This document shows, piece after piece, positions 22,993 through 35,161 of a stretch of DNA of 64,000 nt. Origin of the DNA: Ambrosia x helenae (lineage: Eukaryota > Streptophyta > Magnoliopsida > Asterales > Asteraceae); contig CM061227.1 in assembly GCA_030844895.1 (NCBI GenBank), positions 707,153 to 771,152 of the forward strand. The letters are read 5' to 3'. The stretch's first letter is position 1. Each line of letters opens with the position of its first letter. The notes below the pieces were generated by a model. It had not been told where the DNA came from, made no database searches, and worked only from the letters and a program-made list of their open reading frames with translations. Both the position numbers and the translations under genes were made by a program.

Positions 22993-23042
22993 GTTGTGTG
23001 GATAAAAATTTTGCTTGTGCAAATAGTGGGAGCCTAAAATAT

Positions 23043-23381
23043 ACATAAGTTAAAGCTTTCAGTTAAAACTTTTTTTTTTAATATCATTAAAAAGTACACG
23101 ATCTTCTACCACTTGAGGAAAAAAAAACCCTAAACGTTTGGTTAAATCTAGAAATTTAACATTAATTTACTCGATTTGTATTAAAATATAAAATGCGTTG
23201 AAAGAATCTATAAAGATTATTCTAAATGTCCTAAAGGGTAGAAACATCTCTATTGTTCATATTATATACAAATATATATATAAAAATGACTAGGAAGATA
23301 GGTTCATATGTGCCTTAACTAATTATCGTTAAGGTGTATAATGTGTTTATTAATAATCTATATTATAGCTACCCTTGTATA
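23043..23381. other. No gene recognised
   Basis: AT-rich intergenic DNA between the MULE and the hAT MITE. Nothing recognised. Confidence 0.5.
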
Positions 23382-23389
23382 TCTACCCT

Positions 23390-23560
23390 CAGTAGCGAAG
23401 CTTGACCCGAAGGTTCGGGGGGTCGGAAGTCATTAGTTTCGGGGGGTCGAAACCCTATATTTACAAAATTTTCTATACGATTACTATATAATCGGAACTT
23501 CTGCACGAAAATTCGGGGGGGTCGGCCGCCCCCTCCCGCCGCAACTAAGCCTCGCCACTG
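23390..23560. mobile_element. hAT-type MITE with 8-bp TSD
   Basis: 171 bp. The ends CAGTAGCGAAGCTT and (inverted) CAGTGGCGAGGCTT pair, and TCTACCCT is duplicated at 23382-23389 and 23561-23568. CAGTGGCG-type termini and 8-bp duplications are hAT features. Internal GGGGGGTCGGAAGTC blocks are shared with 46567-46758. The 72-codon frame across it is not a gene. Confidence 0.9.
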
Positions 23561-23568
23561 TCTACCCT

Positions 23569-24424
23569 TGTATATGTTAGCATTCATTATACACTATCAA
23601 CAACATATTTCAAGTCATTTAGATTGAAACTTGCCTAAAAAGCAAAGTGATACTACATGATCACTTAGTTTGTCTTATCAATTATAACCTTTTAAAAAAC
23701 CCAATGGAACACAATTTGGTTAAGCAAAAAATATTACATCGTGTATAATCCTGCCTAGCTATCATCTTAATTATATTCACATCTTTAGGTTTAGAGATTG
23801 ACCTTATCTTACAACTGCTTGACTTGATCTAGAGAGCGTCAATTTTTTCTTCTTTCTACATATCATACGTTGAGAAACATAATGGCAAGACGTGTTACGT
23901 ACTATAACATGCAGGCTTCATTGATTTGATTTATTCAAACAAAATTATTTTTATATATTATCATTGGTTCAAACTTGATTGTTCTAAAATCGCATAGTTC
24001 TTGTATGGGATTGATTATCGATTTAGCTTCATATAATGCTAAGTTCTCCATTATTCGATGATGATGTTGTTGTCAATGTTTGCTTTGTCCACCTACTAGT
24101 ATTAATAGAACTAAGGCCAGTGTCACCAAATATATTAAAATATGTGAGTTTTTATGTAATAATATATCTACGGGTTTGAATAATATATCGTTAGCACATA
24201 TTCAAGAATGGAATATTAAGTCATGTATTATCTACAAGAAACATGAGGGCATTGATCACGCTCAAATACAGTAGGTCACGGGCCCGCTTCATCGCGTGCC
24301 ACCGAAGAAGATGAAAAGAGGTGCCCTCCATTTCTGTTTGGAAAATGGCTCCATCAACACTCCTATACATCGAGAACAAATCTCTGTTTTGAAAACTCAA
24401 AAGATCGGTTTAGCTGTTTTCACT
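23569..24424. other. No gene recognised
   Basis: AT-rich DNA. One 64-codon plus-strand frame (24080-24274) without recognisable features. No element ends detected. Confidence 0.45.
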
Positions 24425-24434
24425 TTTAGTTTCT

Positions 24435-24706
24435 GAGTTAATTGCCAATTTAGTCATTGAGGTTTGTCAAAAAATTTCACTTTCATCCAAATCTTTTTTT
24501 TGGTCAATTTAGTCCCTGTGGTTTCATTTTTTTTTGTTATTTTAGTCCCTGAGGTTTGTCAAAAATTGTTACTTTCATTTGAATTTTGTTAGTCCACATG
24601 TACTAAAATGACAAAAAATGAAACCACAGGGACTAAATTGAAAAAAAAAATTGGATGAAATTGACAATTTTTGATAAACCTCAGGGACTAAATTGGCATT
24701 TAACTC
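24435..24706. mobile_element. Fold-back MITE, 10-bp TSD, GAGTTAA ends
   Basis: 272 bp. The left end GAGTTAATTGCCAATTTAGT and the right end (inverted GAGTTAAATGCCAATTTAGT) pair over almost the whole length through repeated GTCCCTGAGGTTTG blocks. TTTAGTTTCT is duplicated at 24425-24434 and 24707-24716. The 9-10-bp duplication and long TIRs suggest Mutator-type origin. It shares GAGTTAATNGCCA ends with the larger element at 35293. Confidence 0.88.
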
Positions 24707-24716
24707 TTTAGTTTCT

Positions 24717-25488
24717 TCTCAAAGTTTTTCAATTGAACAAGGTTTTTTATAAATATTCTTTTTATTCGTTTAATTACTCATTTATAATCAAACACGTACG
24801 AAGGCTGTTTTCATTTTCTTTAACGATTCAGTATAAATACGTTAAAATTAGATCACTCTACCTCTAATCATAATATTGATATGTAAACCAAAAAAGCATA
24901 ATGGTGATCTTTGCACCTATATTTTTAGACATATAACATAGCATTAATAGTTTATATATTATACTTTTATATTGTTGAATTTACAATTTTGCAATGAAAA
25001 CATAACAGTTTGAAACAGTTAGTTAAAAATAGAGATAGTACGAGAAAAGAAGATTGAGATAGAGAGAGTGTGTTGGGAACAGGAGTGCAGAATGTCAGGT
25101 GAGGGGGTCTACACGCACACTCTCAACCGGAGACACCGGCGCCAATGGAGGCCACCCTTGTGCTCTTTTAACCAGACACCCCTCTCGGTCCTCCCCCAAC
25201 TCCCCACTCATTCCTTTTTTTTTTTCTTTTTTTAAGTTTTGACTATTACTAAAAATTCGTTTTATTATGTCAACACTAATAAACATTTTATTAAAGAACT
25301 ACAATAGTATTAACATTTTATTTAAGAACTAACAATAGTATAATAATTTATTATTCAAATGTTAATATATTGTTAAGTTTTTTTTTGGAAGGCTAATATA
25401 TTGTTAAGTGGTGTGCTTAATGGAGAGTTCAAAACAAAAAATATTAATTTATTGACAGAAAATATATGCAGTTGCTTTTTTAAACTGT
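24717..25488. other. No gene recognised
   Basis: AT-rich except for a GC-richer patch at about 25080-25210 with a short minus frame of no known family. Confidence 0.4.
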
Positions 25489-25491
25489 ATA

Positions 25492-25700
25492 CACTACTAG
25501 AAAAATACCCCTATCTTGACACACATTTAATGACACGCGAGAATTCATGACACGCAAAAGCGCGTGTCATTAAAAAATCGTCGTCTTTTAAAAAAAATGG
25601 TCAAACAATGACACTCTTTTTTGCGTGTCAACAATCTAATGTCAAGATTTTAAAAAACATGACACTATAAGAATTGAGTGTCATGTTTGGTGTCAAATTT
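25492..25700. repeat. Left subterminal TGACACGC repeats of the CACTA element
   Basis: TTGACACAC, ATGACACGCG, ATGACACGCAAAAGCGCGTG and several GTGTCA units occur in direct and inverted orientation within about 200 bp of the terminus. In CACTA elements such subterminal motifs bind the TNPA-type protein; that role is inferred here. Confidence 0.75.
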
Positions 25701-25743
25701 TTTTTTTTAATTTAAATTGTCTTTATAAATTGAGAATAGAATT

Positions 25744-28326
25744 TTACATAATGACTGGTAGACGGGCAACAAGCTGCGCCGCCACCCCTTTTTGAATAGC
25801 AAAACTAAACCTACTAAAGACAAATCCTTGCCTCTGGGGGGTCGAACAATTGCTATGAACGACCCGTTGAACTCTGGCAAGGAACCGGACGGCTTCCGGT
25901 GCCAACGCCCCAAAAGTATCAAAGGCTAATGGGACAAAAACATGTTGATTATCCTCACAAGCTTTGGCATGCTTCTCAATCTTCTTGGACTTGGCTTTCC
26001 GCATCGCCTGCCCGGTCACAAACCCAGTATCTCGAAAACCGACTAGCGGGGATACCCCTGTAAGGTCCACACAAGCGTGTTTCCCGCCCACCCATCCAAA
26101 CACAAGCACATCTGCTGGGCGGAGAGTAGATCTCCCCTCTGTCGGGTCCGTTAGGAAATTAACTGGTGCCTCCTTTTTCGCTGATATCCCTGCCCGCCTA
26201 AGTATATCCCACAAGGCATCCCGAACAAAGTCATGGCGATACTTAAAACCTGGCAAGTCTTTGCAATGGACCGCGTGTTCCCCATATTGGTCCAAACAAG
26301 CCTTCCGACAAACTGGGCAAGTTTCATCGTCTGGGAACATAGGAATCATTAGGCGGTATTTAAGAATCGCCCTATATTCAACTGCTGACATCCGTTGCCC
26401 CAACCCTTCAATAGGAATGACAGTCAGGAAGTCCTGGGCATGGGGTCCTTGCAAGCATTCCACCACTGCTTTCTGTCGAGGAGACAAACCAAAATCATTC
26501 CCCATGTTCTGTGCAATTTTACTAAAAAGGGCATTCGCCAAAGTTTTCTGGGTCTTTGGTGGGGCGGTGTCCTTATTAGTGAAACCGCCAAGATCAAAAT
26601 CTGGGAGCGACTCGCGCAGATATTCCAAAGCTTGTACGTAATCTGGGTCAAGATCCATGACCCCACTGTCCCGCAGGATGTGGTCCTGCAACTTCCAAGA
26701 TTGGGCTCTAGAAGCCACAAAAGCATATACGGCAACATCTCGAGCTGAAAGAAGCCCCAGGCCTCCTAGGCGCATCGGCAGTGACGCCATCCGCCATTGC
26801 AAGTCGCCAAAAAAAAGGCCCCCCACACACAACAATATCTTCAATAGCTTCCCGTAGCCCATTATCAAACCGAGATATCGCTTCCTCCATCATGGAAGGT
26901 TGGCACGTCCGCAGACCAAACAACAACTTAGCCACCCCCATGCAAGACCGAAGCAAGAGGAGCTCGCTTTGGGGATCCCTTAGGCAAGGAAGGCGTCCCA
27001 TAAGGTCAACGGCACCCAAAGCTCTCCTCACGGCCAACTCACTAATAAACCCCACATCTCGACTGACGGCTCCCCCAAGGAGTTTCACCTCTTTCTCCGG
27101 CCTCCCAATCTCACATGGGAAAAGCCCCTCTTTAATCTTCGCCCCGTTGCATGACGGCCAAAAAACCTCAGTTTTCTTAATATTAAGTTTAAGACCCAGT
27201 GATGGACCCTCTGACCTGATTATGTCAAGTGCTTTAGCGACCTCTGTTGTATCCCCCATAATTGTCCCGTCATCCAGGTACCAAGCGTGAAAGGGAAGTT
27301 TGCAGTTTTCTTGCACTTTGAGAACTAAGGGGTGCAAGACTAGGGCAAAGAGGAGTGGTCCCAAAGGATCACCCTGCTGAACTCCAGTGGTAGCCCCAAT
27401 GCAGTTATTACCAACATATAGCCTAGCTGGTTGTGCGTAAAGGAACTTCACCCACGGATAAATGCCCGGGCACCGGCAGTTGACCTCACGCAGGAGTGCC
27501 GTGCGGTCAACAAGATTGAAAGCATTAGAGAAGTCCACTGTGAGCATGGCTAAGGATCCGTCAGAGTGGAAACAATTAAGAAACCTATTTGCACTATGAA
27601 GCACTGCCTCTGCCCCATTAGGTGTCCCAACTCCAAATTGGTGATCCCCAAATACTTGACCATTTCCTTCCCAACCTTCTTTATAGCCACTTTGGAAACC
27701 AATCTTCTCCAAATAGCCCCCACAGCAATGGGTCGAATTCCATTGTCCGGCTTCAACAAAGGTGTAAGAGGGGCTGACGCAATGAACTCAGCTAAAGCCT
27801 TAGGGCAGAACCCCCCCAACCATAGATTAACCACCTCGGTAATAGCTCCAAGGAGACCTGATGAAGTCGCAGTCCCCTCCCCACTAAGAGCGTCTAAAAG
27901 GTGTTGAGCTCGTAAGCCATCTCTCCCACAAGAAGTCCCCTTCGGGAAAGATTTAACGCACCCAAACACACACTCCGCATCCACCGTTAAGGCGGGCTGG
28001 GTAAATGTTCCAGAAGGCAGGCTTGGGGGCGGTACAACCGGGTGTTTATCAATAAGAGCCTTCATAGTAGAGTCCTCGAGGGGTGCTACCCCAGATGAGC
28101 ACAACACCTTAATTGCAGCCGTGAAATGACCATCACCAACCTTTCGGAGGCATTGCTTAATGTTGGAGTTCCCTTCGGAAGATCTTTTTCCCCCATCACC
28201 CCCTCCCAAGCCTTGAAAAAGGGAGGGGACTAAATCAGCGAACCCAGACCCATCCTTCCATGTCGCAAGAGCTTGCTGAATGCTACTACACTGCAAAGAC
28301 TTTCTATTCCCTGGCCTGCGTTCCAT
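25744..28326 (-). pseudogene. Non-LTR reverse transcriptase with possible C-terminal endonuclease
   Basis: Three minus-strand frames (28326-27550, 27712-26708, 26868-25744) form one protein of about 860 residues. Frame joins fall near a G run (about 27650) and in the A8 run at about 26809-26816. N-terminal part: TSCGRDGLRAQHLLD and GIRPIAVGAIWRRL. RT core: LTVDFSNAFNLVDR (motif A), GVQQGDPLGPLLFAL (motif B), WYLDDG (motif C), LGLKLNIKKTEVF (motif D), KLLGG (motif E). C-terminal part: a Cys/His cluster CPVC...HAVHC, then YRHDFVRDAL and RPADVLVFG...VDLTG, which resemble the zinc knuckle and restriction-like endonuclease of R2-type retrotransposons. No apurinic endonuclease domain is seen. Role: target-primed reverse transcription, if ever active. 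Confidence 0.8.
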
Positions 28327-28329
28327 GTC

Positions 28330-31300
28330 AAATTATAATTATATATATAAACAAACACTAACATTTGATGTGAGGGGTGTTCACTGTTTCCCAAACCCTA
28401 GCTGACAACCACCGCCGTCTATGTCGTTCTTTATGACTATTTTAGTGCCTATCCTACTAAATGAAGAACGATGATCACAGGTATGATGTTTTGTTGACCG
28501 ATTGAGAAGCGGTGATGGTTCAATTGAAAGCTCAGACGCGACGGCGACGGTGAGGACAATCGTGGTTTTGGCCAGTATTAGTGTTGTAACGTTTATGGCG
28601 GTGGTTACCGGTGTGAACACAAACCGCTTCCCACCGATAACTTACTCTCTACATTCACGGGGTTTTATCTCAAGCTTCTTTGTTGGTCAGTTTTTATTTG
28701 ATTATCATATAGGTTAATCGCCTATTATTATCTACTAAACAATCTTTGTGCACTGTTGGCGATTTCGATTTCGAAACCCTGCTTGGTGGTCGTGACGGGG
28801 GTGCTGTTGTTTAGGGTTTTATTGGCGGTTTGTTTCATGCTCTGTTAGCCACGGTGAGCCACCACCTCCGATTATTATTTTTACTCTACATTTTTCATGC
28901 TTAATTTTTTCACTAATTCTGACTACTTTACTATTTCAGGTCACATAATATCATTGTTGAGGATGAAGCACAATGCCTAACTAATATCAAGAGCTGTTCA
29001 TTGTTTGGGAGTACAATTGAAAGCAGTAGCATTCATGCACTTTGCCCTTGAAAGACTTATGCTCCAGCCCCTTCGGTTTGTTTTCGTTTTTATTTTTATT
29101 AGTGTAACTGAGAATTGAAGTTCTGAAAGTTTGTTTAAACTGTTAACTTACACTTTATAAAAAGAATATTCATTGAACCCACAACTGTCACATTGATTAA
29201 ACCGACCATTATAGGGGTTTTTGGTACCAACCTGTGCTGTCTATCTTAATGTTGTCAAAGGTGCTTAGGCGAGGCGCGCATCTAGGTGCATCAAATACAC
29301 GCAACTATAGGGATCTTTTGTACCAATTTGTATCGTTGATTGTCCCACTAATATTCCATGTCTGATTACTTGATTAGTAGTATAAGGAGTCGAAACCGGT
29401 CAAGGTCGTATTAGTTGACAGACAATGCCTTTTAAGATTTAGATGCATTGTTTGAAAGTAAATGCCTATATTGATTGAACTTAGATTATTTTGCAGCATA
29501 GGCGTGTATGAGTGTAAACATGATTATCTTATAGACAACTTATTTGTGTTAAGTCACGAAAAAAGGGGCTGGGTTCACGTCTGACGTCTCATATGATTTT
29601 TAGGTCCGTGTAAAATATTAAGGTTCGTAGGGTTCATCCAGCCAAACAATGAATACGAAACATGTTACGTGTGCTTTTGCTTCTTTATTGCTTCGTTTGC
29701 ATACCTGGTTCTATCTTTTTTTGCTGGTTTGCTTTTGTTTTACTCTGGCTTCCTCACACAAGGTAAGGAACAGATGAATTTGGATCATCGTCAAGTATTA
29801 ATGCCGGAATTTTGGTGTTGGTTGCCGTGCATTAACAACCGGTATATATGTCGTCTACATCCTTTTTCTTCCGTTTTCTTGGTTTATTCACCTTAATGTG
29901 AGACGATGCTTATTCATCGTCAAGTATGAATGTAATCATGTATGATATGCTAAAAAAATTGAGTTAAAGAACCAATTTTCATTACAGGGGTGGTGGGGCA
30001 CTACAATTATAATCTAAAGGTGCAAGAACTGTCACTGTCAAAGGAAAAATATAAGACATGATATATACACTAAATACTTCTTTGTATATGGATACCTTTT
30101 TAATTATAATTAACATGCCTTAATGTGGATGTGCTTTTATATTTATTTTCGATATTGATCATACTGTACAACTACTATTAAGCTGGACAAGTAATTTTCG
30201 GCAAAATGGTAGTCCTTGATTTAGGTGATAACCAACACATGGAGGCGGATACAACAACCGCAAATACCTCATAGGCACCCAATAGGAAGCAACTCAGCGA
30301 CGAAACGTGCTCTCCTTCCATCGCCAGGTACTTTATAATTGTTCTTAACACTTTGTCTCTTCCATTTCATATATCACATATTGGGGATACTTTGTTGAAA
30401 ATAATTACATAATTGACCAACACTTCTAGCCACAACAAATGTAGAGCAGTTGTTCATGTGTTTTGCTACCACTTGCATACCAAAAGCGTTGTTTGCAAAC
30501 CATTCCAACTAAAGCGATTGTCCGGCTATTAAACATAAACTGTATGTACAAAACATGACAATATGACAATGTAATGTACTCATCTGTTCCATTCTTTTGC
30601 AAAGGTGCGCTTGATAAACTAAATTGCAACCTCATGTCATCTGTTTTATCTTAAGCAATATAGTTACAGTTAGTTGAAGATGGCGCCGCAACGCGCGCCT
30701 AGGAAACTGCTAGTTATTATTATTATTATCTCAATTTTGTGTTGGCCGTTTTTATGTTCCGACCACTAACGCCTTCTTCGTATGTAAAATGAAGGCGTTG
30801 CTTCTGCAATTCCATTTTCTTTGGCTCAGGTATGTTCGTTTCTATCGAATGTTTTTGTTTTTTGACGGTTTTGCTTATTGCAATTTTCTGAGCTTTTGGT
30901 CCATTCAAAGTATGCTGATTTAATAATTGTCTACCACCTTTGAATGTTGTAATGGTTGTAGTCGGTGGATTTTTGTTTATAGAGCATTATGAAATGATGC
31001 TTTACGCATTTTCTTTAATGCTACATAGTTGTTTAAATTGACTGAGTTCTTTGTCACATGGCAGGACGAGAATCTTCTAGCAAGACTAACTTCAAGGATA
31101 TCATTGGGGGTTTTTAAGGTAATACCATATTTTTAGCTGGACTTCTTGACATTATTAGATCAATCTGATGATAATAGTATACCCAAAACAGTTAAATATA
31201 TCGAGTATGAAGTGTCTTTTGTTCACTCAAAATTCAGAGTTGTCATTTTTCAGATTTCGAGCTATATTTTCAAGCTGATTAATAATGGTTTTTTTATTTT

Positions 31301-31770
31301 AAAATGTTTAGGTGTGAGGGACATACTCAATTATTTGATTGCAAATGAGATGATTTCGTATGGCAATGGAAAAGCGATTTAGTGTAAAAAATGTCCATTT
31401 GAGCTCTGGATATAGAGTTAAGAAAGAATGGTCTAGCAAATCAGATATGGCTAAGATATGTGTTGTGCCAACTACAGATAGGGGGAGGAGTAGATGCTAA
31501 CACGGATGCGGATATTAATGCCATTCGTGAAGAGTGGTCTAGTTATGCCGCAACCTTCATTTTCAAGTTATCCGTACGTTTAGTCTAGACTAATGTAATG
31601 TATTGACACAATATTTTTGTAACTAGTGGTAGGATTCGACAAATGCTAATTGTAATTTTTTTGTGGTATATATAATATATGCAATTTTATTTTGAAATTT
31701 ATTGATTTTGTTATTATAAATATAAATATAAATCCAGATTTATTAGTTATTTTGCAGAATTTTTTTAGGT
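28330..31770. other. Right interior of the CACTA element
   Basis: About 3.4 kb with only short frames (for example 28502-28717 and 29669-29896 on plus, 30426-30635 on minus), none with recognisable domains. The left part (28380-28870) is less AT-rich and gene-like in composition, so captured or decayed exons are possible. A GTGCTTAGGCGAGGCGCGCA block near 29261 resembles the GC-rich repeat at 41039. Confidence 0.4.
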
Positions 31771-31779
31771 AAAAAAAAA

Positions 31780-32041
31780 ACATGACACGCAAAATTAGTG
31801 TCATAAAGGTGTGTCGTAAATGCATGTCATGAAAGAGTGTCATTAAAGAGTTTGTCATAAATGCGTGTCAAAAAAGCGTGTCGTAAAGGAGTGTCATAAA
31901 CGTGTGTCATTAAAAGATGACACGCGCCTGCATGTCATAAACCTTTCTTGACATGTTCTTCCTTGACACTTTTCTGTGTGTCATAAACACCCTTTTATGA
32001 CGCGCAATGCGCGTCAAGAAAGGGGTATTTTTCTAGTAGTG
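31780..32041. repeat. Right subterminal GTGTCATAAA repeats of the CACTA element
   Basis: At least ten units of the form GTGTCATAAA, GTGTCGTAAA or TGACACGC in about 240 bp, leading to the right terminal repeat. It is the inverted counterpart of the left subterminal block. Confidence 0.85.
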
Positions 32042-32044
32042 ATA

Positions 32045-34427
32045 TATGCAAGTGCTATGGTTACTAAATTTAAGTTTGTGGAAGGAATAATAGTTTTGGT
32101 CACTAAATTAAAGACAATCCAAAGGAAAAAAAAAATGTATTTATTTTCTTCAAATATATGCAGGTGCTTTTTTTTTTTCTATTCAAAAAAAAAATTTACC
32201 GTATATGAGTGCATGCGATACTCAAATATAGTTAACTTTTGTGTGATAATAATCCTCTTTAGCTAAGTGTGGTATATTACTAAAAGATGTGGTCCATTCT
32301 AAATCTGTAATATTATTCTCTTAAATCTTTGTGATGAGCTCAAGAATGATGGTCTAGTTTGGTACAACGTAGCTTGGTTCAAAATATGAAATTCCTTTAT
32401 ATATCGTTAAATTTAACATGGATTCTTATATACACACGACATGCCCCCAATATACCCCATTACTAGAAAATTATGTTATATATATATCATTAAATACTGC
32501 CTGTTTATTGTATTTTGGCTCCATTTCTCCTGGCCTAACTCCTAAGTCCATTAATTGATATACTATAGATTGTACGTTGTTTTTATAATCAGTATAAGTT
32601 TAAAGTTGTATCAGAACTAACGTTTGTGCTTCAATTTGAAGAGTGTCCAAACTAAATAATCATAACAATTCTCAATGAATAATTTTTTTTAACAACGAAC
32701 GCACTCCCACAAAATCTATTCTTAAGATCCACCTATTGCTATTTTGTGAAATTTGAACATGCATCACTTTGATTGAAGTAAACACTTAATGTCACTAGAT
32801 CAAAATGCATCTACAATTTTTTAGATCAACTATACATTTACAGTTCAAAAAAACAAAAATCATAATATATAGGGGAGAGTTATCTTGAGAACACTAAATA
32901 TCATGAGAACTGTGAGAACAAACAAAAAAATCAATCAAAATCAATTTTTTTTAATACAAACCAAATTATAATTAAAATACAATATTAAAAAAATAAAATT
33001 TCTTTATAAATAATTCATCTTTTCATGCAAAAACACTTTAAAAATAACTTTTACATATGTGTAAATGAAATAGTTTACAAATGTATAAACAGTAGATTTA
33101 CAAACGTGTAAAAACAATTTATTTTCGTATATGTTTGCGTTTTTACTCGTAAATTGTGTTTTTGAGATTGTATTTAATAATGAATATAAGTGTAAATTTT
33201 TTTTTGAATTTGATTAGTTTTAGATAGCATTCTCACGGTTCGTATGAAATATATGTGGTAAAGCGTCTTTTTATCCGTCATATATATTAAGGGTTTAAAT
33301 CACTTAAGGTGTAGGCATAAAAGTATATAAAAGTTAGTTAAGTTACGGTTCAAAAATAAATAAATATAACATTTTAACTCTACATAAAGAAATAAGTATA
33401 GACAACGTCATACATAAATAAATATCCATAGACTTCGGAAACACACCAAATGTGGTCCGTCTTTATTTGTATATCTCTTAAATAATAAGACTTTTAATAT
33501 GAATACAAACGATGAATTTGTTTTCGGACTTGAAGTGCGTATCTTTAAAAATGCATGTAAGACATATACTCGTATCATATCACGTAAATCATATCATCAC
33601 ACGGGTGTCATACATTTGTCATTTAAATAAAACAAATTGTAGTCAATTTTGAGATAGTACCATTAAATAGTAAGTTCACAAGAGACCATCCTTTTATTCA
33701 GGAGTCATGTATCAACAACTTTGCAATCAGTCGCCATCACGTCCTTTTTTGTCCACCGATGTGAAGTCACCCTTTCCTTGGTCAACTGTCATCAAACACC
33801 ACTAATAGTGGTTAATTAGGGCCAATGTTTCAAGACCTGATTAACGGAGTCGTAAATACTATAAACACAAATAGGGTAAATACGAAGAATTTAATCAATT
33901 TCCAGTTCGACCTCAAATCACTAGTTTAACCACTTGGTTTATCGATACAACTCTCGGTACCTAGCATGTCCGACTAGCCACACTAAAAAATGTTATGATA
34001 CCATGAACCGGCCCGCTCAACCATCGGGTTCTCGGTCTGGTTTTCAAAACACTGATTATGTCATTTCCTCACTATAACGTATTTCAAATAATGAGTGTGT
34101 GAGCATGGTTGGGTTTAATTATGAGAGAAAATCGTATATGTAATAATGTTTTGGCTTCCAGATGTTTGTTATTGACAGGTTCGATCAATTCCTTCAGTTA
34201 TTAGAAAAGATGGTTTAGTTACCTATTAATTTTGTTCGTGCATGTTCCTTGGATTATTTACAAGTGGTATTCAAGCTCTTATTTTTGCAACTTTTTTTTT
34301 AATTCAAGTTCATTCTATCAAGTTTTAGCCTAAATAGAGAAACAACAAATCCAATTTACTAAGGAGAACTTATGGCCAAATTATATATAAAAAAATATAA
34401 GTTATAATATGATCTGATTTTTATATA
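32045..34427. other. AT-rich intergenic; one MITE-like block
   Basis: No gene recognised. Around 32874-33245 the sequence GTTATCTTGAGAAC...GAGAACTGTGAGAAC and, near the right edge, ATTCTCACGGTTCG are weakly inverted and may be an old MITE, but no duplication was found. The remainder is low-complexity A/T-rich DNA. Confidence 0.4.
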
Positions 34428-35107
34428 CAAGTATGAACCCCGCGTGTTGTTGTTGCGGTAACAATTCACAATGTGGTACTCAATTCTATTGTTTTACCCA
34501 TCTTAGACTAAGACTGAAATTAAATAATACAGTTTTGTTGATTATTGTACACCCAACCTAGAGTTAGAAATGTTGATTAAAATTATTTTTATTTACAATT
34601 ACAACCACATAAAACCTAACAATTATGAATAGAAATATTGATTAGCCCACAAATTTTAATTTAAAGCAAACATCATAAAAGGCTAAAGTTTAAAATGTAG
34701 AAATAGTTATAGTCATACTTTGTCTCTAACAGACCGAGTGAGTGAACTTGATATATAATGTAAAACGAAAGGAGTTGAACAGTTAGAAGTCGACCTAAAT
34801 GTATTTTAGTGTAAAATTAATTAAAAGAAAAACAAGTCATACACTATGAGCATTTTTAACAAGTGTTTACAACTTTTTAAGTTGTTTAAGCTCATATTAT
34901 ACATGATAAACTTTTTACTAATTAATGTGAAATTATAAATGGGGAATTATGAATAAAATGTACAAGTTAGTTTTGCAAATACGGGTAGTATTAGAAGAAT
35001 TTTCATGACATTTTGAGTGTAAAGCAAGAAACTTTTCATATGTCATCTTAAAAAGTATATAAAATTACAATCCTAGCCATCTTTGGTTCTTTATAATGTA
35101 GTATAGA
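34428..35107 (-). mobile_element. Short non-autonomous Helitron
   Basis: On the minus strand it begins TCTATACTACATTATAAAGA, a typical plant Helitron 5' end, at 35107. It ends near 34428 with a GC-rich CCGCAACAACAACACGCGGGG block followed by CTTG, a decayed CTAG. About 680 bp with no coding capacity. The host T beyond the 5' end is consistent with insertion between A and T. Confidence 0.65.
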
Positions 35108-35161
35108 TATAGATATAGATATAGATATAGATATAGATATAGATATAGATATAGATATAGA
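35101..35161. repeat. (ATAGAT)n microsatellite at the Helitron 5' end
   Basis: About ten ATAGAT hexamers start exactly in the terminal GTATAGA of the Helitron and run into flanking DNA, as if the terminus seeded the expansion. Confidence 0.9.

Larger units (their letters stand above)
7506..23034 (+). mobile_element. Large MULE carrying two genes, with nested gypsy
   Basis: The left end (GGGGATATTATTTACACAAG, then AAAAGTTAATTTTCACA and CCTCTACGG) matches the inverted right end (GGCTCCCACTATTTGCACAA, then AAAATTTTTATCCACACA and CCTCTACGG). The 8-bp TAAAATAT occurs directly outside both ends (7498-7505 and 23035-23042); a ninth base differs. The imperfect TIRs and 8-9-bp duplication fit the Mutator superfamily, as does the MULE transposase inside. 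The span is 15,529 bp, or about 7.1 kb without the 8,376-bp retrotransposon. Contents in order: palindrome array, FAR1/MULE/SWIM/OTU gene, second palindrome array, accessory gene, third palindrome array. Confidence 0.88.
25492..32041. mobile_element. CACTA (En/Spm-type) transposon carrying a reverse transcriptase gene
   Basis: Both ends carry CACTACTAGAAAAATACCCC, followed by TATCTTGACA on the left and TTTCTTGACG on the right (read inward). ATA is duplicated at 25489-25491 and 32042-32044, the 3-bp duplication typical of CACTA elements. Subterminal sequence on both sides repeats GTGTCAT/TGACACGC units. Span 6,550 bp. No TNP2-like transposase was recognised, so it is probably non-autonomous. 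The left half holds a non-LTR reverse transcriptase gene on the minus strand. Confidence 0.9.

Noticed and set aside
25964..26857. Long plus-strand frames of 225, 117 and 66 codons
   Set aside because: They lie antisense to the reverse transcriptase gene, which has clear motifs, and have none themselves.
32874..33245. MITE with GAGAAC ends
   Set aside because: The inverted similarity is weak and no target duplication could be found, so it is only mentioned within the intergenic entry.
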